Positions 25,330-34,121 of a stretch of 64,000 bases of DNA are shown here, in pieces. Below the pieces are notes generated by a model. That model saw nothing but the letters and a program-made list of their open reading frames with translations, did not search any database and was not told the origin of the DNA. The translations under genes were made by a program, and so were the position numbers. The DNA comes from Aquamicrobium defluvii (GTDB lineage: Bacteria > Pseudomonadota > Alphaproteobacteria > Rhizobiales > Rhizobiaceae). Every line of letters begins with the position of its first letter. Position 1 is the stretch's first letter. Location of the stretch: the NCBI RefSeq assembly GCF_004363725.1, contig NZ_SNZF01000013.1:1-64000 (forward strand). Reading direction: 5' to 3'.

Positions 25330-26385
25330 ATGAACAGAGCATTGGCGCGAACCCTCGCGACGGTCTTTTCGGGCTGCCTTGTTGCTGCGGCTTCCATCAC
25401 AGCGCGCGCTGACACGGACGCTTCCTATATCGACGACCGGTCCGATCCGGCGGCGCTGATCCGGTCGCTCTACAGCGCCATAAACCGTCACGAATACGCA
25501 AGGGCGTGGGACTATTTCGGCGAGACCAAGCCTGCGGCGGACTTCGAAAGCTTCGCCAAAGGCTATGAAGGCACGACCTCGGTGGAGGTCGAAACCGGCG
25601 GCATTTCGGAGGAAGGGGCGGCAGGCAGCATTTACTACACCATACCGGTTGCGATCCGTGCCGGGCAGCAGGACGGCAGCGAGAAGATTTTCGCAGGCTG
25701 CTATACGCTGCGTCAGCTCAGCGCCCAGACGCAGGAACCGCCTTTCAGGCCGCTGCACATCGAAAAGGGCGAGCTGAAGCCAAGCACATCGGCCTTCGAG
25801 CATGCATTGCCGGCAAGCTGCGGCGACGGCCCGATGCCGCCCCAGCGCGATACGGCTCTGGAAAAAGCGACGGCCGCCTTTGCCGCCAGCTATGGCGAGC
25901 GGTGCGATGCTTCCCTGTCCGGGGACGACGAGGCCACGGGCATCGCCGATTATACGATCCGCTACCACACCAGGAACGACGACGCCGAAAAGGAAGCGCG
26001 GCTGTTCCGTTTCCTGTGCATGCGTGGCGCCTACAACGAGACTTTCGCCTTTTACCTGACGGATGACGAGGGTGGCGTGCGTCAGCTTCAGTTTGCCGAG
26101 CCGGAACTCGACATTCATTACGCGAATGACGATCCCGAAGGGAAGCTGGAGGCTGTCAACGTCATCGGATACAACACGGCCGACCAGCTGGTGAATGCCG
26201 ATTACGACGAGGCCACCCACTCGATCGTCTCGCATTCCAGATGGCGCGGTGCGGGCGATGCCTCCTCCACCGGCACATGGCTTTTCCGCAATGGCCGGTT
26301 CTCGCTGGTTCAGTACGAGGTCGATGCATCCTATGACGGCCAGATCAACCCCGAGACCGTTCTGGACTACAATACGGCACCCTGA
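25330..26385 (+). CDS. DUF1176 domain-containing exported protein
   Basis: A 351-residue protein with a signal peptide (RTLATVFSGCLVAAASITARA). The N-terminal part (about 35-165) resembles a small SnoaL/NTF2-like region (DPAALIRSLYSAINRHEYARAWDYFGE). The C-terminal half (about 190-350) has the DUF1176-like pattern with TWLFRNGRFSLVQYEVDASYDGQIN. It is probably periplasmic, function unknown. The start has an AGGAGA site. It is convergent with the hydrolase gene, with 18 bp between the stops. Confidence 0.7.
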   Translation: MNRALARTLATVFSGCLVAAASITARADTDASYIDDRSDPAALIRSLYSAINRHEYARAWDYFGETKPAADFESFAKGYEGTTSVEVETGGISEEGAAGSIYYTIPVAIRAGQQDGSEKIFAGCYTLRQLSAQTQEPPFRPLHIEKGELKPSTSAFEHALPASCGDGPMPPQRDTALEKATAAFAASYGERCDASLSGDDEATGIADYTIRYHTRNDDAEKEARLFRFLCMRGAYNETFAFYLTDDEGGVRQLQFAEPELDIHYANDDPEGKLEAVNVIGYNTADQLVNADYDEATHSIVSHSRWRGAGDASSTGTWLFRNGRFSLVQYEVDASYDGQINPETVLDYNTAP

Positions 26386-26403
26386 TGGGCTTGTATGACG
26401 AGC

Positions 26404-27279
26404 CTATCTGGCTACGGAAAGCATCCAGTTGAGCGTCTCGCGCCAGTCCGTCATCCGGATCGGCGTGCCGTGCGTGCCCGTCTCGAAGCGCACGAAACGG
26501 GCAGGATAGTTTTTCGACTTGCTCAGAATTGCGCGGAAGAAGGCTTCCTGCTTCCCGACCGGGAATACCGGGTCCTTGCTGCCCTGCCCGAAGAAAACGG
26601 GGATGCGCCGCTTGAAGGCGGGACTGGCCAGAAAGCCCTCGTCCCACAGGGAGCCGAGCAGCAGAAGCCCGTCGACCTCCGCGCCGGTGTCCTTGCCTGC
26701 CGCCAGCCTCCAGCAGAGCGCACCGCCCATGGAGCCGCAGGCGACAAACACCTTCGCTCCCGGTGAACGCCCGGCGTAATGGCCGATGAGCGCCGCAATC
26801 TCTGATGCGCCGCGCTCTCCGAAATCGGAGAAATCCGGTGACAGGTAGAGCCCGCCGTTTTGCGCCATCAGGTTCTTGATGCGGTTGAAGTTGCCGCCGA
26901 AGGTGAAATCGTCCACCCCCTGACGACGGCTGCCGCCCTGCCCGTGCAGGTAAAGCACGATAACGCTGGCGCTTTCCGTTCGCCCTACGGCAAAATGCCG
27001 TATCGCACCGACATCCGTCTTCAGCGTCAGATCTTTCTGAACCTTGCGCACGCCCGTCGAAACGTAAGCGCCCTTCACCCGGCGCTCGGGAATCTGGTCG
27101 CGCCCGTTGATGTCGCGCATCTCGCGATAATCAACCACCCTGTAGACATCGCCCGGCTCGGACGACAGGATCGCGGGATAGGCGAACAGATCGTCCCTGT
27201 AAGGCTTGAGCGCAGGCGACTGCGCGCCGGCCGGAGCGGCCAGCAGCAGGATCGACAGAAAGGCGATGAAACCGTGCAT
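26404..27279 (-). CDS. Exported alpha/beta hydrolase
   Basis: A 291-residue protein with a signal peptide (FIAFLSILLLAAPAGAQS). An alpha/beta-hydrolase fold follows: SASVIVLYLHGQGGS is the oxyanion-hole strand, VACGSMGGALCWRLA carries the nucleophile Ser, and GQGSKDPVFPVGKQEAFF gives the acid and TGTHGTP the His. The substrate is unknown. ATG 27279 is chosen because the signal peptide starts there. The longer frame from 27315 overlaps the upstream XdhC gene by 4 bp, which would indicate coupling. Confidence 0.78.
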   Translation of the reverse strand: MHGFIAFLSILLLAAPAGAQSPALKPYRDDLFAYPAILSSEPGDVYRVVDYREMRDINGRDQIPERRVKGAYVSTGVRKVQKDLTLKTDVGAIRHFAVGRTESASVIVLYLHGQGGSRRQGVDDFTFGGNFNRIKNLMAQNGGLYLSPDFSDFGERGASEIAALIGHYAGRSPGAKVFVACGSMGGALCWRLAAGKDTGAEVDGLLLLGSLWDEGFLASPAFKRRIPVFFGQGSKDPVFPVGKQEAFFRAILSKSKNYPARFVRFETGTHGTPIRMTDWRETLNWMLSVAR

Positions 27280-27311
27280 CCCGTGCGATTGCACCGGAGG
27301 CGCGGCACCTG

Positions 27312-28376
27312 TCAACGGTGCACCGGCGATGTGAGGCTGCGTGAGCGAGAGGCCGAGATGACCTCGGCGAGGACAGCGACCGCGATTTCGGCGGGATTGG
27401 CAGCCGAAATGTTCAGGCCGATAGGCGACCGGATCCGCCCGAGCAGATCGCGGCTGACACCGGCGGCGCGCAGACGCTCATTGCGTTGTTCGCGCAGCTT
27501 GCGGCTTCCCAGAACGCCCACATAGAAGCAGCCAGCCTCCAGCGCAGCCTGAAGCGGCAGATCGTCGATCCTCGGATCGTGGGTCAGCGCGGCAAGCGCC
27601 GTGCGGGCATCGAGCGGCTGTGCGGCAAACACCTCCTGCGGCCAGCTTGCATGCAGCGTCACATCCGGAAAGCGTTCCGGCGTGGCGAAGGCGGTGCGCG
27701 GATCGATGATCTCCACCGGAAAGCCAGCGATACGGGCCATCGGCACCAGCGCCTGGCTGATGTGGACCGCGCCAATCAGTACAAGGCGGGGCTGCGGCAG
27801 ATAGGCGTTGAGGAACAGGCTTTGTCCTGCCGCCTCCACATGGCGGGAGCGACCGGTCTCGAAGGCGACCCGGACCGCTTCGCAGATTCCCCGGGGCGCT
27901 TCATCTTCCCGGCGGATGAGCTGGGCGGTTCCGTCACGAAGGTCTGTCGCGACGACGACAGGGCGGCGCGCGCGGCGCGCCGCATTCAAAAGTGTGAGAA
28001 GGCCGCCAAGGCTTTGCGGATGTGCGGACGGCTGCCCGCCTTCCAGCCTCCCGACATGAACGCGGATGCGGCCGCCGCAGGACAGGCCAACCTTCCAGGC
28101 GGTTTCGTCGGCCACCCCGAAATCGAGTGTCCGCGCCGTTCCCGAACCGATCGCGTCGAGCGCTTCCGTTATCACCGTTCCCTCGACACAACCACCGGAC
28201 ACCGAACCCTGAAAATTGCCGTCCGCATCGATGACGAGATGGCTTCCGGCCGGCCGCGGCGCCGACCCCCATGTGTCCACGACGGTGGCCAGTGCAACCT
28301 TGCGCCCTTCGGCCAGCCATTTTTCCGCAATTTCCAGCGGATCGCGGGGCAGGCTCGTGTCGACCGGTTCGCTCAT
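27312..28376 (-). CDS. XdhC family protein (molybdenum cofactor insertion factor)
   Basis: A 354-residue protein. The N-terminal XdhC/CoxI domain has KVALATVVDTWGSAPRPAGSHLVID and GSVSGGCVEGTVITEAL with the conserved GGC motif. The C-terminal NAD-binding-like domain (about 190-345) has PRLVLIGAVHISQALVPMARIAGFPVEIIDPR, YVGVLGSRKL and IRSPIGLNISAANPAEIAVAVLAE. XdhC delivers sulfurated molybdenum cofactor to xanthine-dehydrogenase-family enzymes. No such enzyme is encoded in the window, so its client is elsewhere. It is probably cotranscribed with the flavin reductase gene 9 bp upstream. Confidence 0.85.
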   Translation of the reverse strand: MSEPVDTSLPRDPLEIAEKWLAEGRKVALATVVDTWGSAPRPAGSHLVIDADGNFQGSVSGGCVEGTVITEALDAIGSGTARTLDFGVADETAWKVGLSCGGRIRVHVGRLEGGQPSAHPQSLGGLLTLLNAARRARRPVVVATDLRDGTAQLIRREDEAPRGICEAVRVAFETGRSRHVEAAGQSLFLNAYLPQPRLVLIGAVHISQALVPMARIAGFPVEIIDPRTAFATPERFPDVTLHASWPQEVFAAQPLDARTALAALTHDPRIDDLPLQAALEAGCFYVGVLGSRKLREQRNERLRAAGVSRDLLGRIRSPIGLNISAANPAEIAVAVLAEVISASRSRSLTSPVHR

Positions 28377-28385
28377 GCCCTTCGG

Positions 28386-28883
28386 TCAGAGAATCTCATA
28401 GCGGCGGTCATGGTACATCAGCGGCCGCTGGTCCTGCCCGATGCGAAGCCCGGTGACGCGCCCGAAAAGCACGCGATGGGTCGCGATGTCCCTGGTGTCG
28501 ATGATCTCGCAATCGAACACCGCGACCGCGTCAACGAGCGTCGGCGCACCAGTTTCGATGGTGTCCCACTCGCCTGCCCTGAAGCGTTCGGCCATGGTCG
28601 GCAACCCGGTCTGGCCTGAAATGGCCGCAGCCAGCGGCCGATGCCGCTCTCCCAGCGTATTGAGCGCAAACTTGCCATTGACGAGATAAGCTTCGTTCCG
28701 GGCATTCTCGCGGTTGAGGCACACCAGAACGATGGGCGGCGTGTCCGATACCGAGCAGGTCGCGGTCACGGTCGCGCCGCGCAGGCCGCCGGGTCCGTCA
28801 GTGGTCACGATATGGACGTGGCCGGCGAATTTGGCCATCGCATCGCGATAGGCCTGAGGTCCGATATCGTTCTTCTTGAGCAC
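28386..28883 (-). CDS. Flavin reductase family protein
   Basis: A 165-residue FMN-binding split-barrel protein: YRDAMAKFAGHVHIVTTDGPGGLRGATVTATCSVSDTPPIVLVCLNRENARNEAYLVNGKFALNTLGERHRPLA, then FDCEIIDTRDIATHRVLFGRV and a final YHDRRYEIL. It resembles the NADH:flavin reductases (RutF/HpaC type) that supply reduced flavin to two-component monooxygenases. It has no monooxygenase partner here. It lies 9 bp before the XdhC gene, which suggests a link to purine or aromatic catabolism. Confidence 0.83.
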   Translation of the reverse strand: MLKKNDIGPQAYRDAMAKFAGHVHIVTTDGPGGLRGATVTATCSVSDTPPIVLVCLNRENARNEAYLVNGKFALNTLGERHRPLAAAISGQTGLPTMAERFRAGEWDTIETGAPTLVDAVAVFDCEIIDTRDIATHRVLFGRVTGLRIGQDQRPLMYHDRRYEIL

Positions 28884-29062
28884 CGGCAGCGATCCAATTG
28901 CAATTTTACCGTTATATAAGACGGGCTTGCACGGGTCACAAGCAACACATGCCGCAAAGGCAAGGCGATCCTGCCTTGCGATCTGCCGTGTTGCGCAACA
29001 CGTCGCCAGCCTCTACAGCAGGACGAACCGGCAAAGAAGCTGAAGGACATACTCGCTCACCG

Positions 29063-30124
29063 ATGCGCATCGCACAGGCCATAGCAGCAGCCCTTGTCGG
29101 CCATTTGCTTGCCTTCGGCGCTCATGCCGATCCGCTCGCAGTCGGCGTCGCGGCGCCTCTTTCGGGCGGGGCGGAATTGCTGGGCCGGCAGATCGAGGCC
29201 GGAGCGAAACTCGCGGCCCATGCCCTTGAAGCCGAACTGACAATTGCCGACGACGGGTGCACGGCCGCCGGCGGTGAGGCTGCGGCCAGACGCTTCGCGC
29301 AAGCCCGTGCACAGGCCGTCGTCGGCTTTCTCTGCATGGAATCGCTGGAGGCGGCAGCGCCCATTCTCAAGAATGCAGGCATTCCCGTGATCGCCATCGG
29401 CGTGCGCAACGACAGCCTGACCGACCGCCGCGAGCGCACGGGCTGGCCGGTGTTCCGGCTCGGCCCACGCGGCGACGACGAACGCAATGCGGTGGCTTCC
29501 ATCCTGACCCGGCTCTGGAAGGATGCACATTTCGCGATCGTCGACGACGGAACCATCTACGGGCGCGAGCTGGCTGAAACCTTCCGGGCGCAGGCCGAAC
29601 AGGCAGCACTCAAGCCGGTTTTCGTCGACACGTTCCGGCCGGGACTGGAGAACCAGACCGCACTTGTCGGGCGCCTGAAGAGATCCGGCGCGACGCATGT
29701 CTTCGTCGGCGGCGATGCCGAAGACATCGCCATCATGGGCCGCGATGCCGCGACGCTGGAAGCCGGCATAACATTTGCCGGCGGAGAGGCGCTGCGCGCC
29801 CCTTACGGCGATGTGGCGCTCACGACCGGTACGCTGATGATTGCCCTGCCGGAATGGGCCGAGGTGGCGGACCCGAGGAGTTTGGAGGCGTTTCGCGCGA
29901 ATGGCGCGATAGCCGAAGGATACGCATTGCCCGCCTATGCGGCGGTTCAGGTGGCCCGGGCTGCGGCGGGAGGCAGCCAGCCCCTTGAGGAAGCGCTTTC
30001 CGGCCGGGGGTTCGCCACCGCCATCGGACCGATCCGTTTCGACGCCAAAGGCGACCTGACACAAAACCCCTATCGCCTGTTCCATTTCGACGGACAGCGC
30101 TTCCTGCTGGCGGAGGTGCAGTGA
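29063..30124 (+). CDS. Periplasmic substrate-binding protein, branched-chain amino acid (LivK) type
   Basis: A 353-residue protein with a signal peptide (AAALVGHLLAFGAHADP) and a two-lobed type-1 binding fold: LAVGVAAPLSGGAELLGRQIEAGAKLAA, AVVGFLCMESLEAAAPILKNAGIPVIAIGVRND, FAIVDDGTIYGRELAETFRA and GATHVFVGGDAEDIAIMGRDA. Such proteins normally feed an ABC importer for amino acids or amides, but no permease or ATPase gene is adjacent. Its stop overlaps the start of the P1 peptidase gene. The start at 29063 is chosen because the signal peptide begins there. Confidence 0.82.
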   Translation: MRIAQAIAAALVGHLLAFGAHADPLAVGVAAPLSGGAELLGRQIEAGAKLAAHALEAELTIADDGCTAAGGEAAARRFAQARAQAVVGFLCMESLEAAAPILKNAGIPVIAIGVRNDSLTDRRERTGWPVFRLGPRGDDERNAVASILTRLWKDAHFAIVDDGTIYGRELAETFRAQAEQAALKPVFVDTFRPGLENQTALVGRLKRSGATHVFVGGDAEDIAIMGRDAATLEAGITFAGGEALRAPYGDVALTTGTLMIALPEWAEVADPRSLEAFRANGAIAEGYALPAYAAVQVARAAAGGSQPLEEALSGRGFATAIGPIRFDAKGDLTQNPYRLFHFDGQRFLLAEVQ

Positions 30125-31131
30125 TGTTCCGGACAGGCCCGCGCAACCTCATTACCGATGTTCCCGGACTGCGGGTCGGCAACGCCGCCAACGCCCATAT
30201 CAAATCGGGCGTCACCGCCGTGCTGTGCGACGAGCCGGCAACCGCGGCGGTGCAGGTGCTGGGCGGCGCGCCCGGCACCCGCGAAACCGATCTTCTTGAG
30301 CCCCACAACACGGTCGAGACCGTCAATGCCGTGGTGCTTTCCGGGGGCTCGGCCTTCGGGCTCGATGCCGCCGCCGGCACTCAGGCGTGGCTGCGCGAAC
30401 AGGGCATCGGCTTTGCCGTGCAGGACCAGATCGTGCCCATCGTGCCGGCCGCCATCCTGTTCGACCTCACCAATGGCGGAAACAAGGACTGGGGGCGCTA
30501 TCCGCCCTATCGCGAGCTTGGATATGAAGCCGCCAGCATCGCCAGCACGGATTTCGCCATCGGCACGCAAGGGGCCGGCGCGGGCGCGCTGACCGCCGGC
30601 CTGAAGGGCGGGCTCGGCTCGGCCTCGACCGTTCTGGACAATGGGATCACCGTGGGAGCGCTGGTGGCGGTCAACCCGCTGGGATCGGTGACGGTGGGAC
30701 GCAGCCGTCATTTCTGGGCCGCCCCCTTCGAGATCGGCGACGAGTTCGGCGGGCTCGGCCTGCCCTTCCCCATGCCGTTCGAGGCGCGTAAGCTGCGGCT
30801 GAAATTCAGCGAGAAACCGCAAGGGGCCAGCACCACCATCGCCGTCATCGCAACCGACGCGGTGCTTACCAAGGCTTCCGCCAAGCGGCTGGCCATCGCC
30901 GCCCACGATGGCTTCACCCGCGCAATATGGCCCAGCCACACACCGTTCGACGGCGATCTGGTCTTCGCGCTTGCGACAGCGCGCAGCGGCATCGCCGTCT
31001 CTCCAGAAGAAGCCATCGTGCTCGGCGCGGCAGCCGGCGCCACCATGGCGCGGGCCATTGCGCGCGGTGTGTATGCGGCCACGGCAGCGCAAAACGACCC
31101 CTTCCCCGTATGGTCGGCCCCTGTGTGGTAA
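30121..31131 (+). CDS. P1 family peptidase (DmpA/BapA-like aminopeptidase)
   Basis: A 336-residue Ntn-hydrolase of the self-cleaving peptidase family that includes L-aminopeptidase/D-esterase DmpA and beta-peptidyl aminopeptidases. Motifs are NLITDVPGLRVGNA at the N-terminus, NAVVLSGGSAFGLDAAAG, GTQGAGAGALTAGLKGG and the processing site GASTTIAVIATDA near residue 240, where Ser or Thr becomes the new N-terminal nucleophile. No signal peptide is present, so it is cytoplasmic. GTG 30121 or ATG 30124 overlaps the stop of the binding-protein gene, indicating translational coupling and perhaps use of imported peptides. Confidence 0.88.
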   Translation: MMFRTGPRNLITDVPGLRVGNAANAHIKSGVTAVLCDEPATAAVQVLGGAPGTRETDLLEPHNTVETVNAVVLSGGSAFGLDAAAGTQAWLREQGIGFAVQDQIVPIVPAAILFDLTNGGNKDWGRYPPYRELGYEAASIASTDFAIGTQGAGAGALTAGLKGGLGSASTVLDNGITVGALVAVNPLGSVTVGRSRHFWAAPFEIGDEFGGLGLPFPMPFEARKLRLKFSEKPQGASTTIAVIATDAVLTKASAKRLAIAAHDGFTRAIWPSHTPFDGDLVFALATARSGIAVSPEEAIVLGAAAGATMARAIARGVYAATAAQNDPFPVWSAPVW

Positions 31132-31507
31132 GCGCGCTGAGCGATGCCGGGGCAGGATGGCTGGACGCGGAGTGCGGACCGACCTATCCTGATCCCGAAC
31201 CCGGCATCGGAATGACATGATGTTCCATTTCGATCAACTTGAACGGCAGAAGACCGCGAGAGGCAGGGAGCTTCTTTCTGCCGACAGGGTCGACGCCGAA
31301 AAGCCCACGGCTGTCAGTGCGCCGCCTGTGCCAGACAACGGCAAAATCCGTATCGAGCGCGGCGAAGGCGGGTCAATCAGGGCTATCGTTCCCGCTGCCT
31401 GAGCGATTGTCACGTTCCCTCCGGGCCATCGGATTTCCCTTTATAAAGCCTGATTTTCAGCGAAGGCATGGGCTATGATCATGCTTTCATTCCAACAGGA
31501 GCCTGCC
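31132..31507. other. Intergenic region before the DUF2259 gene
   Basis: This 375-bp stretch contains one short open frame (31217-31402), listed separately at low confidence. The promoter of the DUF2259 gene presumably lies near the AT-richer segment 31435-31480. Nothing else is recognisable. Confidence 0.4.
31217..31402 (+). CDS. Doubtful small ORF
   Basis: A 61-codon frame (start FHFDQLERQKTARGRELLSA) with no family I recognise and no clear ribosome site. It could be a small Rhizobiales-specific protein or a chance frame. The codon choice is GC-rich, like its neighbours, and this is the only reason it is kept. Confidence 0.25.
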   Translation: MMFHFDQLERQKTARGRELLSADRVDAEKPTAVSAPPVPDNGKIRIERGEGGSIRAIVPAA

Positions 31508-32233
31508 TTGCGATTCGCCAGACTTTCTTCCCTTCTGATCCTTGCCTGCACCATGGCCACGGGCGTCCGCGCCGGTGATGTGGCGGAACTGGCCATCCTC
31601 GGCTTCAGCCAGAACGGAAGCATTTTCGCCTTCGAGGAATATGGCGTGCAGGACGGCTCCGGCTTCCCCTATGCTAACCGCTATTACATCGACACCGCGA
31701 CCGACAGCTATATGAAGGGAACGCCGGTCCGGGTGCGCATCGACGACGAGAACGCCAGCTTGCAGGCCGCGCGCGACAAGGCACGCGAACAGGGCGAGGC
31801 CATCGTCACGCAATCGGAGCTTTCCGCCCATCGCGGCTATACGGCCGGCAGCAATGCGGTAACGGAGCTTTCGGCCGATCCGCTTCGCATGGCCGTCAAC
31901 CCGCGCCCCGTTTTTCCAGCCATCGACAAACCGCTGGAATTTCGTCTGGAGGCCATTCCCTTCGGCGAGCTTGAGCAATGCCATGGCATGGGCGAGGCCA
32001 GGGGGTTCCGCCTGCTGCGCATCGACGCCACCGATGGCGGCAGCACCCGGATCGTTCATGAGGACAAGTCCGTGCCGCAAAGCCGTGGCTGCCCGACCGG
32101 CTATTCGATCGGCGCGATCCAGACCTTCGCCAGCGAAGGCAGCGTCAGCCACTATGCCGTGCTGATCGCCGTGCAGAAGATCGGCTTCGAGGGGCCGGAT
32201 TACCGCTGGATGGCGGTCACCGGGAAATTCTGA
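31508..32233 (+). CDS. DUF2259 domain-containing exported protein
   Basis: A 241-residue protein matching DUF2259 (predicted secreted proteins): DVAELAILGFSQNGSIFAFEEYGVQDGSGFPYANRYYID at the N-terminus of the mature part, then LEFRLEAIPF and a C-terminal YRWMAVTGKF. The start is taken as TTG 31508 because an AGGAG lies 7 bp before it and the signal peptide (RFARLSSLLILACTMATGVRAG) begins exactly there. ATGs at 31475 and 31481 would add a non-conserved leader. The product is probably periplasmic, function unknown. Confidence 0.8.
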   Translation: MRFARLSSLLILACTMATGVRAGDVAELAILGFSQNGSIFAFEEYGVQDGSGFPYANRYYIDTATDSYMKGTPVRVRIDDENASLQAARDKAREQGEAIVTQSELSAHRGYTAGSNAVTELSADPLRMAVNPRPVFPAIDKPLEFRLEAIPFGELEQCHGMGEARGFRLLRIDATDGGSTRIVHEDKSVPQSRGCPTGYSIGAIQTFASEGSVSHYAVLIAVQKIGFEGPDYRWMAVTGKF

Positions 32234-32261
32234 ACCCGAAAAGCAGATCGAATTTTCACGA

Positions 32262-32285
32262 GGCCGGGCATCTGTCCGGCCTTTT
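32262..32285 (+). terminator. Terminator after the DUF2259 gene
   Basis: The short stem GGCCGG / CCGGCC with an 8-base loop is followed by TTTT, 30 bp after the stop codon. Confidence 0.65.
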
Positions 32286-32375
32286 CGCTGCCGGCACAGG
32301 TCATCGTGCGTTGAGCATCGGCCCTCTGTCTGTTAGGACGCGGGCGACTTCCCCGATAAAGCTGAGGGCCCTGAG

Positions 32376-33683
32376 ATGATCCCCCGTTATTCCCGGCCGG
32401 AAATGGTCGCCATCTGGTCGCCTGAGACCCGCTTCCGCATCTGGTTCGAGATCGAGGCCCATGCCTGCGACGCGCTGGCCGAACTTGGCGTGATCCCGAA
32501 GGAAGCCGCGAGGACGATCTGGGAAAAGGGCGGCAGCGCCACCTTCGACGTCGAGCGCATCGACGAGATCGAGCGCGTCACCAAGCATGACGTCATCGCC
32601 TTCCTTACCCACCTGGCCGAGTTCGTCGGCCCCGATTCTCGTTTCATCCATCAGGGCATGACCTCGTCGGACGTTCTGGACACCTGCCTTGCAGTGCAGC
32701 TCACTCGTGCCGCCGACCTGTTGCTGGCTGACATCGACGCTCTGCTGGACGCCCTCAGGCGCCGCGCGTTCGAGCACAAGGACACCGTTACCATAGGCCG
32801 CAGCCACGGCATCCATGCCGAGCCGACCACCTTCGGCGTGAAGCTGGCGGAAGCCTATGCCGAATTTTCCAGAGCGCGCGAGCGGCTGGTGCATGCGCGA
32901 GAGGACATCGCCACCTGCGCCATTTCCGGCGCGGTCGGCACCTTCGCCAATATCGATCCTTACGTCGAAGAGCATGTGGCGAAGAAGCTCGGCCTCAAGC
33001 CGGAGCCGGTTTCCACGCAGGTCATTCCGCGCGACCGCCACGCCATGTTCTTCGCAACGCTCGGCGTCATCGCCTCGTCCATCGAGCGCCTCGCCATTGA
33101 AATCCGCCATCTGCAACGCACCGAAGTGCTGGAGGCGGAGGAATATTTCTCGCCGGGCCAGAAGGGCTCGTCGGCCATGCCGCACAAGCGCAACCCGGTG
33201 CTGACCGAGAACCTCACCGGCCTTGCCCGCATGGTGCGCTCCTACGCCTACCCGGCCATGGAAAACGTAGCGCTGTGGCACGAGCGCGATATCTCGCACT
33301 CCTCGGTGGAGCGCATGATCGGCCCGGACGCCACCGTCACGCTGGACTTCGCGCTGGCGCGGCTTACCAACGTCATCGACAAGCTGCTGGTCTATCCCGA
33401 AAACATGGAGCGCAACCTCAACAGGTTCCGCGGGCTGGTGCATTCGCAGCGTGTTCTGCTGGCGCTGACGCAGGCCGGTGTGTCGCGCGAGGATTCCTAC
33501 CGCCTGGTGCAGCGCAACGCCATGAAGGTGTGGGAACAGGGCAAGGATTTTCTTGAGGAACTGCTGGCCGACGCGGAAGTGACGGCAGCTCTTTCCGAAG
33601 AAGAAATCCGCGAGAAGTTCGACCTCGGCTACCACACCAAGCATGTCGACACGATCTTCAGGCGGGTGTTCGGGAAGAGCTGA
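32376..33683 (+). CDS. purB: Adenylosuccinate lyase
   Basis: A 435-residue homotetrameric lyase acting twice in purine synthesis: SAICAR to AICAR plus fumarate, and adenylosuccinate to AMP plus fumarate. Landmarks are IPRYSRPEMVAIWSPETRFRIWFEIEAHA, FIHQGMTSSDVLDT, TIGRSHGIHAEPTTFG with the catalytic His, and the fumarase-superfamily signature GSSAMPHKRNPV near residue 268. It lies a few kb upstream of the purC-purS-purQ-purL block on the same strand but is transcribed separately. A stem-loop lies downstream at 33696. Confidence 0.95.
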   Translation: MIPRYSRPEMVAIWSPETRFRIWFEIEAHACDALAELGVIPKEAARTIWEKGGSATFDVERIDEIERVTKHDVIAFLTHLAEFVGPDSRFIHQGMTSSDVLDTCLAVQLTRAADLLLADIDALLDALRRRAFEHKDTVTIGRSHGIHAEPTTFGVKLAEAYAEFSRARERLVHAREDIATCAISGAVGTFANIDPYVEEHVAKKLGLKPEPVSTQVIPRDRHAMFFATLGVIASSIERLAIEIRHLQRTEVLEAEEYFSPGQKGSSAMPHKRNPVLTENLTGLARMVRSYAYPAMENVALWHERDISHSSVERMIGPDATVTLDFALARLTNVIDKLLVYPENMERNLNRFRGLVHSQRVLLALTQAGVSREDSYRLVQRNAMKVWEQGKDFLEELLADAEVTAALSEEEIREKFDLGYHTKHVDTIFRRVFGKS

Positions 33684-33695
33684 ACGCGGCGTGAT

Positions 33696-33731
33696 TGACC
33701 GCCTGCCCGTCTCACGACCAGCAGGCGGTCA
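33696..33731. terminator. Stem-loop between the convergent purB and monooxygenase-like genes
   Basis: An 11-bp perfect stem TGACCGCCTGC / GCAGGCGGTCA with a 14-base loop. No T-run follows on either strand, so it may act as a bidirectional weak terminator or mRNA 3' end. Confidence 0.5.
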
Positions 33732-33737
33732 GGAGCT

Positions 33738-34028
33738 TCAGGGCACGAAAGCGTCCATGAGAATGACGGTTCCCTCCCTGCGCTGGTGCCGATTGATGAG
33801 CGGCACCAGCCGCCGGAAATGTTCGCTACGGCAATGCGCGTCCAGCGCGGCACGATCCGGCCACTTTTCGACAAACACGAAGTGGCCGGCATCCTTCTGG
33901 TCTACGAACAGATCGTAGGCGATGCAAAGCGGTTCAAGCCGCGTCTTCCCGACCAGTTCCGCATAAAGCGGCGTGACGGTGCCGATGTGATCCGGGTCGA
34001 TGAAATCTTCGGCGATGACCTTGAGCAT
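33738..34028 (-). CDS. Antibiotic biosynthesis monooxygenase (ABM) domain protein
   Basis: A 96-residue ferredoxin-like-fold protein: LKVIAEDFIDPDHIGTVTPLYAELVGKTRLEPLCIAYDLFVDQKDAGHFVFVEKWPDRAALDAHCRSEHFRRLVPLI. This is the pattern of YgiN/ABM quinol monooxygenases, with the typical E.W.....L..H segment. It probably acts on small aromatic or quinone substrates as a dimer. ATG 34028 and ATG 34034 are both possible starts. It lies next to the VOC dioxygenase-like gene on the same strand. Confidence 0.82.
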   Translation of the reverse strand: MLKVIAEDFIDPDHIGTVTPLYAELVGKTRLEPLCIAYDLFVDQKDAGHFVFVEKWPDRAALDAHCRSEHFRRLVPLINRHQRREGTVILMDAFVP

Positions 34029-34121
34029 GCGCATTCCTGTCCTGAGATGGATACGAAGCGAAGCGCTCCGTCTCCGTCTGTTAGCAGGCGCCGATGCCGA
34101 AACCTGTCAGCAGGATGGCGC

